Shown: in pieces, positions 16,887 through 25,995 of the stretch
Numbering within the stretch: position 1 is the first letter of the stretch
Layout of the letters: every line of letters begins with the position of its first letter
Assembly (NCBI RefSeq): GCF_000526935.1
Contig: NZ_JAHA01000004.1
Coordinates: 62,001 to 126,000, forward strand
Length of the DNA: 64,000 nt
From: Butyrivibrio sp. FCS014
GTDB lineage: Bacteria > Bacillota > Clostridia > Lachnospirales > Lachnospiraceae
Direction: 5' to 3'
Notes under the pieces: generated by a model
What the model was told of the DNA's origin: nothing
Seen by the model: the letters and a program-made list of their open reading frames with translations, nothing else
Database searches by the model: none
Made by a program: the position numbers and the translations under genes

Positions 16887-19319
16887 ATGCAAAAGTATGA
16901 AAAAGAACACCGCGCTTTAGTGCTTAAAAATGCAGCTGAGTGTACCGTTCTGTTAAAAAATGATGGAAAGTTTCCCATTGATAAACCATGTAAGCTTGCA
17001 GCTTATGGTGCCGGCATGAGATACACAGTCATGGGCGGAACAGGATCCGGTGAGGTTAATACAAGATTTGCATATACCATCGAGCAGGGGCTGGAAAAAG
17101 CGGGCTTTGAGATAACAACTAAAAAATGGCTGGATGAGTATGACCAGGTCAGAAAAGTTGCAAAGAATACCTTTTACAAAAACCTGAAAAAAGAAGCAAA
17201 AGAAAAGCATGAGAATGTGATCATGTATGCCATGGGAAAGGAAATGACAGAACCATGGCATAGCATCCACATTGATAAGACGGGTGATACAGCTATTTAT
17301 GTTCTTTCCCGCAATTCCGGGGAGGGAAGCGACAGAGGGGTGGTAGAAGGAGATGTAAAGCTTGCTGCATCTGAAGTCAGAGACATTTTAGCACTTAACA
17401 AAATGTATGAGCGTTTCATGCTGGTGCTTAATGTAGGCGGAGCTGTCGATCTTTCTCCTGTAATGGAAGTTGGAAATATCCTTCTTTTATCTCAGCTTGG
17501 AACAGACTGCGGAAGAGCTCTTGCAGATATCCTCATTGGGAAGCAGAATCCTTCTGGAAAACTTACCACAACCTGGGCTTCTTATGAAGACTACTGTCAC
17601 GAAGGCACTTTTGGCGACTGGAATGACACAGAGTACAGAGAGGGAATATATGTAGGGTACAGGTATTTTGACACTGCGTGCAAAAAGCCTTTATTCTCAT
17701 TTGGGTATGGATTGTCTTACACCAGTTTTGAGCAGAAGGTGTTATCCGTAAGTGCATCTGGTGATTTTATAACCGTCAGCGTTAATGTGAAAAATGATGG
17801 AGACTATTCAGGAAAAGAGGTTGTTCAGGTATATGTCTCTTTGCCTGATGGAAAGCTTGATAAGGCATATCAGGAACTGGCAGGCTTTTCCAAGACATCT
17901 CTGCTGGAACCGGGATGCGAAGAACAGACAGACATTTCTTTCAGGCTCTCTGATCTATCATCCTATGATGAAGAGACCAGCGCATATATTCTTGAAAAGG
18001 GAGACTATATCATAAGGTGCGGAAACAGCTCGGACAACACAAATGTTGTTGCTGTGATAAATCTTGATGAAACCATATGTGTCACAAAAGCAAGGAATTG
18101 CCTTGGAGATCCAGGCTTTAAAGATCTTTTTATGGAAAGACATTCGAATGAGAGTATTCCGGAAGAAGTGCAGAAACTGACTATAAATTCTAATGACATA
18201 AATTGTACGGAACTAATATATGATGTCGAAGAAGACGTGGATGAAAGAGCTAAGTCATTAACGGATGAGGAGCTTGCTTATCTTGCGATAGGTAGTTTCA
18301 ACGAAAAGCAGAAAGGACTAAGTATCATCGGTAATGCTGCAACCCATGTCGCAGGTGCTGCGGGTGAAACCACATCCAAGCTTACCGGAAAAGGAATTAA
18401 ACCTCTTATTATGGCTGATGGTCCTGCAGGACTCAGACTTGCCAAAAAGTACTACGAGGATGAAAATGGAGCTCATGATGCCAGCGGTGCAGGAATGATC
18501 CCGGATAGTATGCTAGAAGTCATGAATCCTTTGGTTAAGTTCATAGCTTTAAAGGTAACAGGAGGAAAAAAGGCACCTAAAGGTGCAGTGATCAGAGAAC
18601 ACTATGCTACCAGAATCCCGATAGGAACAGCCATTGCCCAGAGCTTTAACACAGACCTTGCTTATAGCTTTGGGGATATGGTAGGAAGTGAAATGGAAGA
18701 GATGGGAATAAATCTCTGGCTTGCTCCTGCCCTGAATATTCACAGAAGCATACTATGCGGAAGAAATTTTGAATATTACTCTGAAGATCCATTGGTTTCC
18801 GGCCTCATTGCGGCGGCGGTGACCCAAGGTGTTCAGAAGCATAAAGGCTGTGGGACTACCATTAAACACTATGCTGCAAACAATGCAGAGACAAACCGTT
18901 ATTGCAATAACAGCCATGTAAGTGAACGTGCCATGCGTGAGATATATCTCCGCGGATTTGAAATCTGCGTAAGAAAATCACAGCCCAAAGCTGTGATGAC
19001 AAGCTACAACCTGCTTAACGGAACGCATACTTCTGAGCATAGAGGGCTGATACAGGATATTCTCAGATCAGAATTTGGGTTTAAAGGAATCGTCATGACT
19101 GACTGGGTTATGACTGTTATGGACAGCAAAAGATCCATTTACAGGAATGCGCTTTCAAATGAAGTGGCGGGCGCAGGTGGAGATCTGTTTATGCCTGGAG
19201 GAAAGAAGGATTATGAAAACGTGCTTTCTGCTATCAAGGAAGGTAAGCTCTCCAGGAGACAGATGGAAATCAACGCATCACGTGTTATCAGAATGGTAGA
19301 TGAAATGCTTATTTCTTGA
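16887..19319 (+). CDS. GH3 glycosidase with exchanged domain order
   Basis: An 810-residue GH3 beta-glycosidase with domains in permuted order. The usual C-terminal alpha/beta sandwich comes first (residues 1-280: GSGEVN loop, QNPSGKL, FSFGYGLSYTSF). A fibronectin III-like segment follows (about 285-385), and the (beta/alpha)8 barrel comes last (about 460-800) with the nucleophile Asp739 in VMTDW. Similar order is known in Butyrivibrio and Ruminococcus beta-glucosidases. It is cytoplasmic (no signal). It probably removes glucose or another beta-linked sugar from imported rhamnosides. AGGAGA precedes the ATG, 30 bp after the rhamnosidase. Confidence 0.92.
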   Translation: MQKYEKEHRALVLKNAAECTVLLKNDGKFPIDKPCKLAAYGAGMRYTVMGGTGSGEVNTRFAYTIEQGLEKAGFEITTKKWLDEYDQVRKVAKNTFYKNLKKEAKEKHENVIMYAMGKEMTEPWHSIHIDKTGDTAIYVLSRNSGEGSDRGVVEGDVKLAASEVRDILALNKMYERFMLVLNVGGAVDLSPVMEVGNILLLSQLGTDCGRALADILIGKQNPSGKLTTTWASYEDYCHEGTFGDWNDTEYREGIYVGYRYFDTACKKPLFSFGYGLSYTSFEQKVLSVSASGDFITVSVNVKNDGDYSGKEVVQVYVSLPDGKLDKAYQELAGFSKTSLLEPGCEEQTDISFRLSDLSSYDEETSAYILEKGDYIIRCGNSSDNTNVVAVINLDETICVTKARNCLGDPGFKDLFMERHSNESIPEEVQKLTINSNDINCTELIYDVEEDVDERAKSLTDEELAYLAIGSFNEKQKGLSIIGNAATHVAGAAGETTSKLTGKGIKPLIMADGPAGLRLAKKYYEDENGAHDASGAGMIPDSMLEVMNPLVKFIALKVTGGKKAPKGAVIREHYATRIPIGTAIAQSFNTDLAYSFGDMVGSEMEEMGINLWLAPALNIHRSILCGRNFEYYSEDPLVSGLIAAAVTQGVQKHKGCGTTIKHYAANNAETNRYCNNSHVSERAMREIYLRGFEICVRKSQPKAVMTSYNLLNGTHTSEHRGLIQDILRSEFGFKGIVMTDWVMTVMDSKRSIYRNALSNEVAGAGGDLFMPGGKKDYENVLSAIKEGKLSRRQMEINASRVIRMVDEMLIS

Positions 19320-19341
19320 CGCTTAGGAGTACTGTATCGAT

Positions 19342-20790
19342 ATGAATAAATATTTTCTTGCAATTGATATAGGCGCCTCCAGCGGGAGGCACATGATTGG
19401 CTGGTTAGAAGATGGGAAGATGATTCTCAGGGAGATCCACCGGTTTGATAACCATCAGCTTAAGAAAAATGGACATCTTGTGTGGGATTTGGATCATCTA
19501 TGGAAGGGGATCATCGAAGGTCTTAAGGAATGCAAAAGACAGAATATGATACCCGAGACCGTGGGGATTGATACCTGGGGCGTGGATTATGTACTTCTTG
19601 ATGAGAAGGGAGAGCTGATCGGCGATGCTGTGGCCTACAGGGACTTAAGGACTGAGGGCATGGACGATTTGATTTCTGCAATCATAAGCGAAAAAGAGCT
19701 CTATGAAAAGTGCGGAATACAGAAACAGTCCTTCAATACCATTTATCAACTGATGTCTCAAAAGGAGGATGATCCGGAAGTGCTTGAAAAAGCGGACGCA
19801 CTTCTTATGATACCGGATTATTTTAACTACAGGCTTACAAGTGTAAGAAAACAGGAATACACCAATGCCACAACCACAGGCCTAGTAAATGCAGGGACAA
19901 AGACCTGGGATAAAGAGCTTATTTCTATGCTGGGACTACCTCAGAATCTTTTCGGGGAGCTGTCAATGCCTGGCACTGTCGTTGGCTCTTTTACAAAAGA
20001 GATACAGGACGAGGTCGGGTATTGCGCAACAGTCATTCTTCCTGCAACCCATGATACAGGCTCTGCTTTTCTTGCGGTTCCTTCAAGGGATGAGAATTCG
20101 ATAATTCTATCCAGTGGAACCTGGAGCCTTTTGGGGATTGAGAACGAAGAGCCCATAACCACCGAGGCTGCAAGGCAGGAAAACCTTACCAATGAAGGCG
20201 GCGCCTGGTATAGATACAGATTCTTAAAGAACATCATGGGGCTCTGGATCATACAGTCCATAAGACGTGAGCTGAATGGTACAGAGTACGTTGAAGGAAG
20301 AAAGAGCGAATATGCTGATGGCAAAAAATACAGCTTTCCGGATCTGATAAGGCTGGCCAGGGGAAGTGAGAAATTTGTGGCTGATATTGATGTAAATGAT
20401 GAGCTCTTTCTTTCGCCGGTAAGCATGATAAATGCAATTAAAGTGTACTGCAAGGCTAAGAACCAGCCGGTACCGGAGTCGGTTGGGGAGATAATGCAGA
20501 CTGTCTACAGAGGTCTTTCTGCATGTTATGCAGATACTGTAAAGGAGATTGGTAAGATCACAGGAAAAGAAATCACATATGTGAATATCATAGGTGGAGG
20601 CTGTCAGGACACATATCTCAATGAACTTACTGCAAAAGCTACCGGACTTCCCGTATATGCAGGGCCAATTGAAGGTACAGCCATCGGAAATCTTGTGGTA
20701 CAGATGATAAATGCGGGGTTATTTAAGGATTTGCAGGATGCAAGAAACTGCATTTACGAGAGCTTTGAAATTCAGAAATATGGGGCATGA
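19342..20790 (+). CDS. rhaB: L-rhamnulokinase
   Basis: A 482-residue FGGY-family sugar kinase that phosphorylates L-rhamnulose at C1 using ATP. The N-terminal ATPase fold starts FLAIDIGASSGRHMIGW; TWGVDYVLLD is typical of RhaB, and the C-terminal signature GGGCQDTYLNELTA, then AGPIEGTAIGN, distinguishes it from other FGGY kinases. Length matches the family. It lies between the GH3 gene and rhaA in the same direction; AGGAG is about 12 nt upstream of the ATG. Confidence 0.95.
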   Translation: MNKYFLAIDIGASSGRHMIGWLEDGKMILREIHRFDNHQLKKNGHLVWDLDHLWKGIIEGLKECKRQNMIPETVGIDTWGVDYVLLDEKGELIGDAVAYRDLRTEGMDDLISAIISEKELYEKCGIQKQSFNTIYQLMSQKEDDPEVLEKADALLMIPDYFNYRLTSVRKQEYTNATTTGLVNAGTKTWDKELISMLGLPQNLFGELSMPGTVVGSFTKEIQDEVGYCATVILPATHDTGSAFLAVPSRDENSIILSSGTWSLLGIENEEPITTEAARQENLTNEGGAWYRYRFLKNIMGLWIIQSIRRELNGTEYVEGRKSEYADGKKYSFPDLIRLARGSEKFVADIDVNDELFLSPVSMINAIKVYCKAKNQPVPESVGEIMQTVYRGLSACYADTVKEIGKITGKEITYVNIIGGGCQDTYLNELTAKATGLPVYAGPIEGTAIGNLVVQMINAGLFKDLQDARNCIYESFEIQKYGA

Positions 20791-20870
20791 AAGTCTGGGA
20801 ATAAAAGCGAAATAAGATAATTAAACGATAAGGACGAGTTAATCCATACAAGATCAGGAGGAAATGAGAA

Positions 20871-22133
20871 ATGAGCTACACAGAAGCAAAAGAAAAATAT
20901 GCAGCAATTGGAATTGATACAGAAAAAGCAATCGAAAAGCTTAAAGAGGCAGAGATTGCCCTTCATTGCTGGCAGGGAGATGATGTCAGAGGCTTTGATA
21001 CAGATCCGGATAAGCCTCTGACAGGAGGAATCCAGACCACCGGAAATTATCCCGGAAGAGCAAGAACTCCAGAGGAGCTTATGGCAGATATCGATGAGGT
21101 AATAAAGCTGATTCCGGGAAGAGCCAAGATGAACCTTCATGCCTGCTATGCAATTTTTGATGATGAAAACGGAGGCTGGGTAGACAGAGATAAACTTGAG
21201 CCCAAACACTTTAAGAAGTGGGTGGATTTCTGCAAGGAGAGGAATCTGGGTTGTGATTTCAATCCTACCTTTTTCTCTCATCCTAAATGTGACCCGCTTA
21301 CCCTTTCTTCTCCAAACGAGGATACAAGAAAGTTCTGGATCGAGCATGGAAAGGCATGTATAAGAATTTCTCAGTACATCGCAGAAGAACTTGGCGAGAC
21401 CTGTGTCATGAACATCTGGACAGGAGATGGCTTCAAGGACATTCCTGCAGACCGTAAGGGACCAAGGGACAGATATAAGGATTCTATCGAGCAGATTCTT
21501 TCCGAACCCTTTGATTTTAATAAGGTTAAGCCCTGCGTTGAGTCAAAGGTTTTCGGAATTGGAGTAGAGTCCTATACAGTAGGTAGTGCTGAGTTCACAC
21601 TGTCTTTTGCAGCAACTCATTCTGACAAGTGCATTCCTCTTATGGACAACGGCCACTATCACCCTACAGAGGTTGTAAGTGACAAGATTCCTGCGCTCTT
21701 GTCTTTCTATCCAAACATTGCTCTTCACATCACAAGGCCGGTTCGTTGGGATTCAGACCACGTAGTTCTTTTTGATGATGAGACAAAGGAAATTGCAAAA
21801 GAGATTGTGCGCTGCGGCGGACTTGATGGCTCAGTATTTATGGCATTAGACTATTTTGATGCATCCATCAACAGGATAGGTGCCTGGGTAACTGGGTTTA
21901 GAAATACACAGAAAGCTCTTTTGAATGCTCTTCTTACACCTCATGAGGAGCTAAAAAAGCTGCAGGATGAATCGAACTTTACGAAGCTCATGATCATGCA
22001 GGAGGAGCTTAAGACCATGCCTTTCGGAGAGGTGTGGAATGAATACTGTGATAGATGTAAAGTTCCTCAGGATGGAAGTTGGTACCAGGAAATTGAGAGA
22101 TATGAAATCGACGTTCTTTCGAAGAGGGTCTGA
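20871..22133 (+). CDS. rhaA: L-rhamnose isomerase
   Basis: A 420-residue enzyme converting L-rhamnose to L-rhamnulose in a metal-dependent reaction. Full-length for the family (about 419). Recognisable segments are LHCWQGDDVRGF near the N-terminus, DRKGPRDRYKDSI, GIGVESYTVGSAEF and DNGHYHPTEVVSDK; the last carries metal and substrate ligands. AGGAGG precedes the ATG. The 80-bp gap from rhaB shows no terminator. Its stop overlaps the region just before rhaD, so the genes are co-transcribed. Confidence 0.96.
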   Translation: MSYTEAKEKYAAIGIDTEKAIEKLKEAEIALHCWQGDDVRGFDTDPDKPLTGGIQTTGNYPGRARTPEELMADIDEVIKLIPGRAKMNLHACYAIFDDENGGWVDRDKLEPKHFKKWVDFCKERNLGCDFNPTFFSHPKCDPLTLSSPNEDTRKFWIEHGKACIRISQYIAEELGETCVMNIWTGDGFKDIPADRKGPRDRYKDSIEQILSEPFDFNKVKPCVESKVFGIGVESYTVGSAEFTLSFAATHSDKCIPLMDNGHYHPTEVVSDKIPALLSFYPNIALHITRPVRWDSDHVVLFDDETKEIAKEIVRCGGLDGSVFMALDYFDASINRIGAWVTGFRNTQKALLNALLTPHEELKKLQDESNFTKLMIMQEELKTMPFGEVWNEYCDRCKVPQDGSWYQEIERYEIDVLSKRV

Positions 22134-22153
22134 TGATAGGAGATAAAAGGACA

Positions 22154-22978
22154 ATGAGAGTTTTAGATGCTGAGTTTACAAAGGGATTTATCAGAATGGC
22201 AAATGACGGCTGGGAACAGGGCTGGCATGAGAGAAACGGCGGAAATCTGTCTTACAGAATGAAGCCGGAAGAGGTGGAGCTGGTAAAAGAGGAGTTTAAG
22301 GCCGGAGAGTGGAAGGAAATTGGAACATCAGTGCCTGACCTTGCCGGAGAGTTTCTTATGGTAACAGGCTCTGGCAAGTTCTTCAGAAATGTTATAATAA
22401 AGCCTGAGGACAGCTTCGGAATTATTGAGCTTGACGAAGAAGGTGAGAACTACCGCGTTATGTGGGGGCTGGTCAATGGCGGGAGACCAACTTCTGAGTT
22501 GCCTTCACACCTTATGAACCATGAGGTGAAAAAACGTGTGACAAACGGAAAATACAGAGTAATCTATCATGCACATACCACAAATACCATTGCGTTGACA
22601 TTTGTGTTGCCACTTACAGATGAAGCTTTTACCAGAGAACTTTGGGAGATGGCGACTGAATGCCCTGTGGTATTCCCTGATGGAATAGGCGTAGTACCTT
22701 GGATGGTACCCGGGGGCAGAGAGATTGCTGTGGAAACCAGTAAGCTCATGGAAAAATATGATGTGGCTATCTGGGCTCATCATGGAATGTTTGCTGCCGG
22801 AGAAGATTTTGACCTTACCTTTGGACTTATGCATGCAGTTGAAAAGTCTGCAGAAATCCTCGTAAAAACGCTATCTATGACTGGCGCTAAGAGACAGACG
22901 ATAACACCAGACGATTTCAGGCATCTTGCTAAGGATTTTGCAGTTTCACTTCCGGAGAGGTTCCTTTTTGAAAAATAA
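22154..22978 (+). CDS. rhaD: Rhamnulose-1-phosphate aldolase
   Basis: A 274-residue class II aldolase that splits L-rhamnulose 1-phosphate into DHAP and L-lactaldehyde. Diagnostic segments are DGWEQGWHERNGGNLSYRM, the zinc site YHAHTTNTIAL and WAHHGMFAAG. The start chosen is ATG 22154, since family members begin there (MRVLDAEF) and AGGAG lies upstream; a frame start at 22133 overlapping the rhaA stop is possible. It completes the rhaBAD set, here in the order B-A-D. Confidence 0.95.
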   Translation: MRVLDAEFTKGFIRMANDGWEQGWHERNGGNLSYRMKPEEVELVKEEFKAGEWKEIGTSVPDLAGEFLMVTGSGKFFRNVIIKPEDSFGIIELDEEGENYRVMWGLVNGGRPTSELPSHLMNHEVKKRVTNGKYRVIYHAHTTNTIALTFVLPLTDEAFTRELWEMATECPVVFPDGIGVVPWMVPGGREIAVETSKLMEKYDVAIWAHHGMFAAGEDFDLTFGLMHAVEKSAEILVKTLSMTGAKRQTITPDDFRHLAKDFAVSLPERFLFEK

Positions 22979-22998
22979 CGCAAAAAAGGAGAGCGGCT

Positions 22999-23469
22999 AT
23001 GACAGATACAATTACACTTACTATCGGGAAACAGAAGAATATTGCACTTATCGCCCACGATGGGAAAAAGGCAGAGCTCATACAATGGTGCAAAGATAAT
23101 GCGGAAACTCTTAAGAACCACTTTTTATGTGGAACAGGTACGACAGCCCGAATGATAACCGATGCAACGAACCTGCCTGTAAGAGGCTATAACTCTGGTC
23201 CTTTGGGTGGAGATCAGCAGATTGGTGCGAAGATAGTAGAGGGCAAGATAGATTTTGTCATTTTCTTCTCTGATCCGCTTACTGCTGCACCTCATGATCC
23301 TGACGTAAAGGCGCTAATGAGAATTGCGCAGGTTTATGATATCCCTTTTGCCAACAACAAAGCCACAGCGGATTTCCTCATTCACTCAACTTTCATGGAT
23401 GAAGAGTACAATCACGATGTCATCAACTTTAAGCAGAATATAGCCAATAGAGCGGAAACGTTGTCATAA
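22999..23469 (+). CDS. mgsA: Methylglyoxal synthase
   Basis: A 156-residue methylglyoxal synthase, which converts DHAP to methylglyoxal and phosphate. Family motifs are IALIAHDGKK, the phosphate-binding CGTGTTA, and GPLGGDQQIG with the catalytic Asp; FFSDPL and PHDPD follow. AAAGGAG precedes the ATG, 20 bp after rhaD. As the last gene of the rhamnose operon it probably drains DHAP, feeding methylglyoxal/lactaldehyde toward 1,2-propanediol or lactate. That pathway role is inference from position. Confidence 0.95.
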   Translation: MTDTITLTIGKQKNIALIAHDGKKAELIQWCKDNAETLKNHFLCGTGTTARMITDATNLPVRGYNSGPLGGDQQIGAKIVEGKIDFVIFFSDPLTAAPHDPDVKALMRIAQVYDIPFANNKATADFLIHSTFMDEEYNHDVINFKQNIANRAETLS

Positions 23470-23470
23470 T

Positions 23471-23519
23471 ATGTTCTAATGGTGCTCCGTGAATCCCTGG
23501 TTCAAGTCCCGTATGCGCA
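23471..23519 (+). repeat. Intergenic repeat, copy C (49 bp)
   Basis: Starts one base after the mgsA stop. It shares its first 30 bases exactly with copy B and ends TATGCGCA like copy A. It contains GGTTCAAGTCCC, which resembles a tRNA T-arm 3' half, but the 5' arm does not pair and no cloverleaf is present. Confidence 0.75.
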
Positions 23520-23589
23520 TAAGTTAGCAATGCCGGAATACTAGAAGTCGCCTTTATCGATTTGTTATTTATTATTTATCGTATTTTAA

Positions 23590-23602
23590 CATAATAATGT
23601 TA
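23590..23602 (+). promoter_or_regulatory. Shared upstream motif CATAATAATGTTA
   Basis: This 13-mer ends 53 bp before the start of the GGDEF-EAL gene. The identical 13-mer occurs at 52870-52882, 51 bp before the chemoreceptor start, and 12 bases of it occur on the minus strand at 32633-32644 before a small gene. It contains a -10-like ATAAT, so it could be a shared promoter or binding site. Confidence 0.4.
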
Positions 23603-23654
23603 GAATTAAGTGTGAGTATCTAAAGCAAAGAACAAACAATAAGGCGAGTGTATC

Positions 23655-25868
23655 ATGAAATCAAAAAGGATCCATACTACTATCAGCATAGCCCTCCTTT
23701 TCCTGGTAATCTATCAGGGAGTCTTTTTGACGCCTGTTTATGCCTCGTCTGATTCTCCTGCTACAGAATTTACAGTCGGTGTGCCTGTAGACAGATGTCC
23801 TATGTTTTACATTGATAAAGACAACGGCAAGATTGCAGGAATCGGCGTTGATCTTATGGAATCCGCTGCCAAAGAAGCTGGTTTCAATGTCGCATTCAAA
23901 GCTATAAGTGAATCAAATCTTAAGGAAGCCCTTGATAGTACTGAGTACGATCTTGTTATGCCCTTTGGAAGTGCTGTTTCAAGTGCATCTGGTCAAGCGA
24001 CCATCGTATCGGACAATCTCATCCAGACCCCATTTACCCTTGTGACTACAGATAAGCACTCTATTTCTGACATAAATACCATCAGAGTAGGCATGCTAAA
24101 ATCACAGGGCGGAGTAGCAGAAACTGTAAAGCAGTTATACCCTGGAATAACGATAAACCTTTACAATTCCATGGCTGATTGCATTAAAGCGCTTAGAAAT
24201 GAAGAGGTAGATGCACTTTTACATAACTCATATGCGTGGAGCTATGTGCTTCAAAAGCCATCCTATAATGATTTTAAAGTACAGCCTTCTGCCATGTTTT
24301 CAATGGATTTTCGTGCCGGAACTCTTGAAACCCCAGAGGGAAAAAAACGAATTGAACTTCTGAACGAAGGAATTGCAGCTATTCCTGAAACCAAAAAACA
24401 GGCTATAGCCCTTGATTACACTACCAGAGATCTTTATGTATATACTTTTGAAGACTATCTCTACCAATATAAGTACTTCCTTATTATTGGGACTATCCTT
24501 TTTGCTGCTCTTGTTATAATGCTTGTCCTAAGACAGAAAGCATATTTTGAAGAGCAGAAGGAAAAGATGCGGATAATGGAGGATATCGATCCTCTCACTG
24601 GTGTGCTCAGCCACAATGGATTCCGTAAAAAAGTTGAGGAACTACTCACTAACAACCCTGATACACCGTATACGATATCCTATAACAACATAAAAGACTT
24701 TAAGTTCATCAACGACAGCTTTGGCTGGAAGGCCGGAGATGAGCTGTTAAAATTTTGGACTGAGAGAAGCCTTGAAGTACTTACCGATAAAGAAGCTATA
24801 GGAAGGTATGATGGAGATCATTTTGTTATCCTTCGATGTATTGGCGGCAATGAACAGATTCTTCAGGATGAAAAATATATTTTGACTCCTGTTCGCAATT
24901 ATTTTAGCGATCGTGGAAAAGACTTTGTTGTAAGGCTCTGTTCTGGTATTTATGTTCTTATGCCTGATGACTATAAAGACATAAACGTGGATAAGATGCT
25001 TGATTATGCCCGCATTGCAGAAAGAAAAGTCAGAGAATCCAAGAAAGAAGGATTTGAGTTTTATAACCCAAAGCAGTGGGACATGGGAAGGAAAAGTGCC
25101 GGTATCGCAAGTCGCCTTCCTGCAGCTATTGAGTCTGGGGAAATACAAGTATGGTATCAGCCACAGGTCAACTATAAGACTGGGATGATAACTGGTGCAG
25201 AGGCTCTTTGCCGCTGGAAAAGCAAGAAGGATGGAAACATTTCTCCGGGAGAATTTATTCCGGTTTTGGAAGATGCTGGGCTTATCTATGATCTTGACTG
25301 TCACGTTTGGGACACTGTGTGTAAGGATTTGAAGCGATGGAATGATCAGGGCAGACAACTGTGTGTATCAGTAAACCTATCAAGACTTGATATAGTAAAG
25401 AACCCTGATGTAGCCGACCACTTTAATACATTAAAAGAGTTCTATAACCTATTGCCTGGTCAACTTCGTATTGAGATAACGGAAAGCGCATATGTCGAAA
25501 ACTCCGATACCATCATCAAAACAACAACCAAACTTCGTGAAGCAGGCTTTGAAGTTGAAATGGACGACTTTGGAAGTGGTTACTCATCACTGAATATGTT
25601 AAAAGAAGTTATCCTTGATCGCATAAAGCTTGATCTTCGATTTATTACCGGTTCAGGTGACCAAAAGATGGGTCGGACAATACTTAGCTACATGGTCCAG
25701 ATGATCCATGCTATTGGAACTTCTATTATCGCAGAAGGTGTTGAGACACTGGAACAGGCTGATTTCCTCGGAAGTCTTGGATGTGAGGAAATGCAGGGAT
25801 ATTATTTCTACAAGCCTATGCCGGTAGATGAGTTTGAAGAATTAACGGCATATCCAACAAAGAAATAA
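23655..25868 (+). CDS. SBP3-type sensor, degenerate GGDEF and EAL protein
   Basis: A 737-residue membrane signalling protein. A signal sequence or anchor (residues 10-30) is followed by an extracellular solute-binding family 3-like domain (about 35-255), one membrane helix (about 274-292), a GGDEF domain (about 310-460) and an EAL domain (about 475-730). GGDEF is degraded to DGDHF, so c-di-GMP synthesis is unlikely. EAL keeps EALCR, VNLSR, ITES, DDFGSG, IKLD and EGVE, so phosphodiesterase activity is likely. It should link an external small molecule to c-di-GMP breakdown. It is single, with no partner gene. Confidence 0.88.
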   Translation: MKSKRIHTTISIALLFLVIYQGVFLTPVYASSDSPATEFTVGVPVDRCPMFYIDKDNGKIAGIGVDLMESAAKEAGFNVAFKAISESNLKEALDSTEYDLVMPFGSAVSSASGQATIVSDNLIQTPFTLVTTDKHSISDINTIRVGMLKSQGGVAETVKQLYPGITINLYNSMADCIKALRNEEVDALLHNSYAWSYVLQKPSYNDFKVQPSAMFSMDFRAGTLETPEGKKRIELLNEGIAAIPETKKQAIALDYTTRDLYVYTFEDYLYQYKYFLIIGTILFAALVIMLVLRQKAYFEEQKEKMRIMEDIDPLTGVLSHNGFRKKVEELLTNNPDTPYTISYNNIKDFKFINDSFGWKAGDELLKFWTERSLEVLTDKEAIGRYDGDHFVILRCIGGNEQILQDEKYILTPVRNYFSDRGKDFVVRLCSGIYVLMPDDYKDINVDKMLDYARIAERKVRESKKEGFEFYNPKQWDMGRKSAGIASRLPAAIESGEIQVWYQPQVNYKTGMITGAEALCRWKSKKDGNISPGEFIPVLEDAGLIYDLDCHVWDTVCKDLKRWNDQGRQLCVSVNLSRLDIVKNPDVADHFNTLKEFYNLLPGQLRIEITESAYVENSDTIIKTTTKLREAGFEVEMDDFGSGYSSLNMLKEVILDRIKLDLRFITGSGDQKMGRTILSYMVQMIHAIGTSIIAEGVETLEQADFLGSLGCEEMQGYYFYKPMPVDEFEELTAYPTKK

Positions 25869-25940
25869 AGCCAATAAAGAACGATGTCAGACAGGGGGTT
25901 CACTTCCCGCTGGAACGCGCTGCTAACGCAAATATCATTG

Positions 25941-25960
25941 CACAAAATTCCTCTTTTGTG
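25941..25960. promoter_or_regulatory. Inverted repeat before the recombinase gene
   Basis: CACAAAA (25941-25947), six-base loop, TTTTGTG (25954-25960). It lies 35 bp upstream of the tyrosine recombinase start; it could be an operator. No terminator T-run follows. Confidence 0.35.
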
Positions 25961-25995
25961 TTACGATTATTTTAGAAAAGCGGAGGAGTTAAGTC

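Noticed and set aside
20772..21347. 191-codon minus-strand ORF
   Set aside because: Overlaps the 5' half of rhaA, which is clearly real.
23471..23519. tRNA gene suggested by GGTTCAAGTCCC
   Set aside because: The T-stem does not pair on its 5' side, and no anticodon or D arm fits upstream; called a repeat instead.
23655..25868. Active diguanylate cyclase
   Set aside because: The GGDEF motif reads DGDHF, lacking the catalytic glycine and acidic residue; only the EAL domain looks functional.
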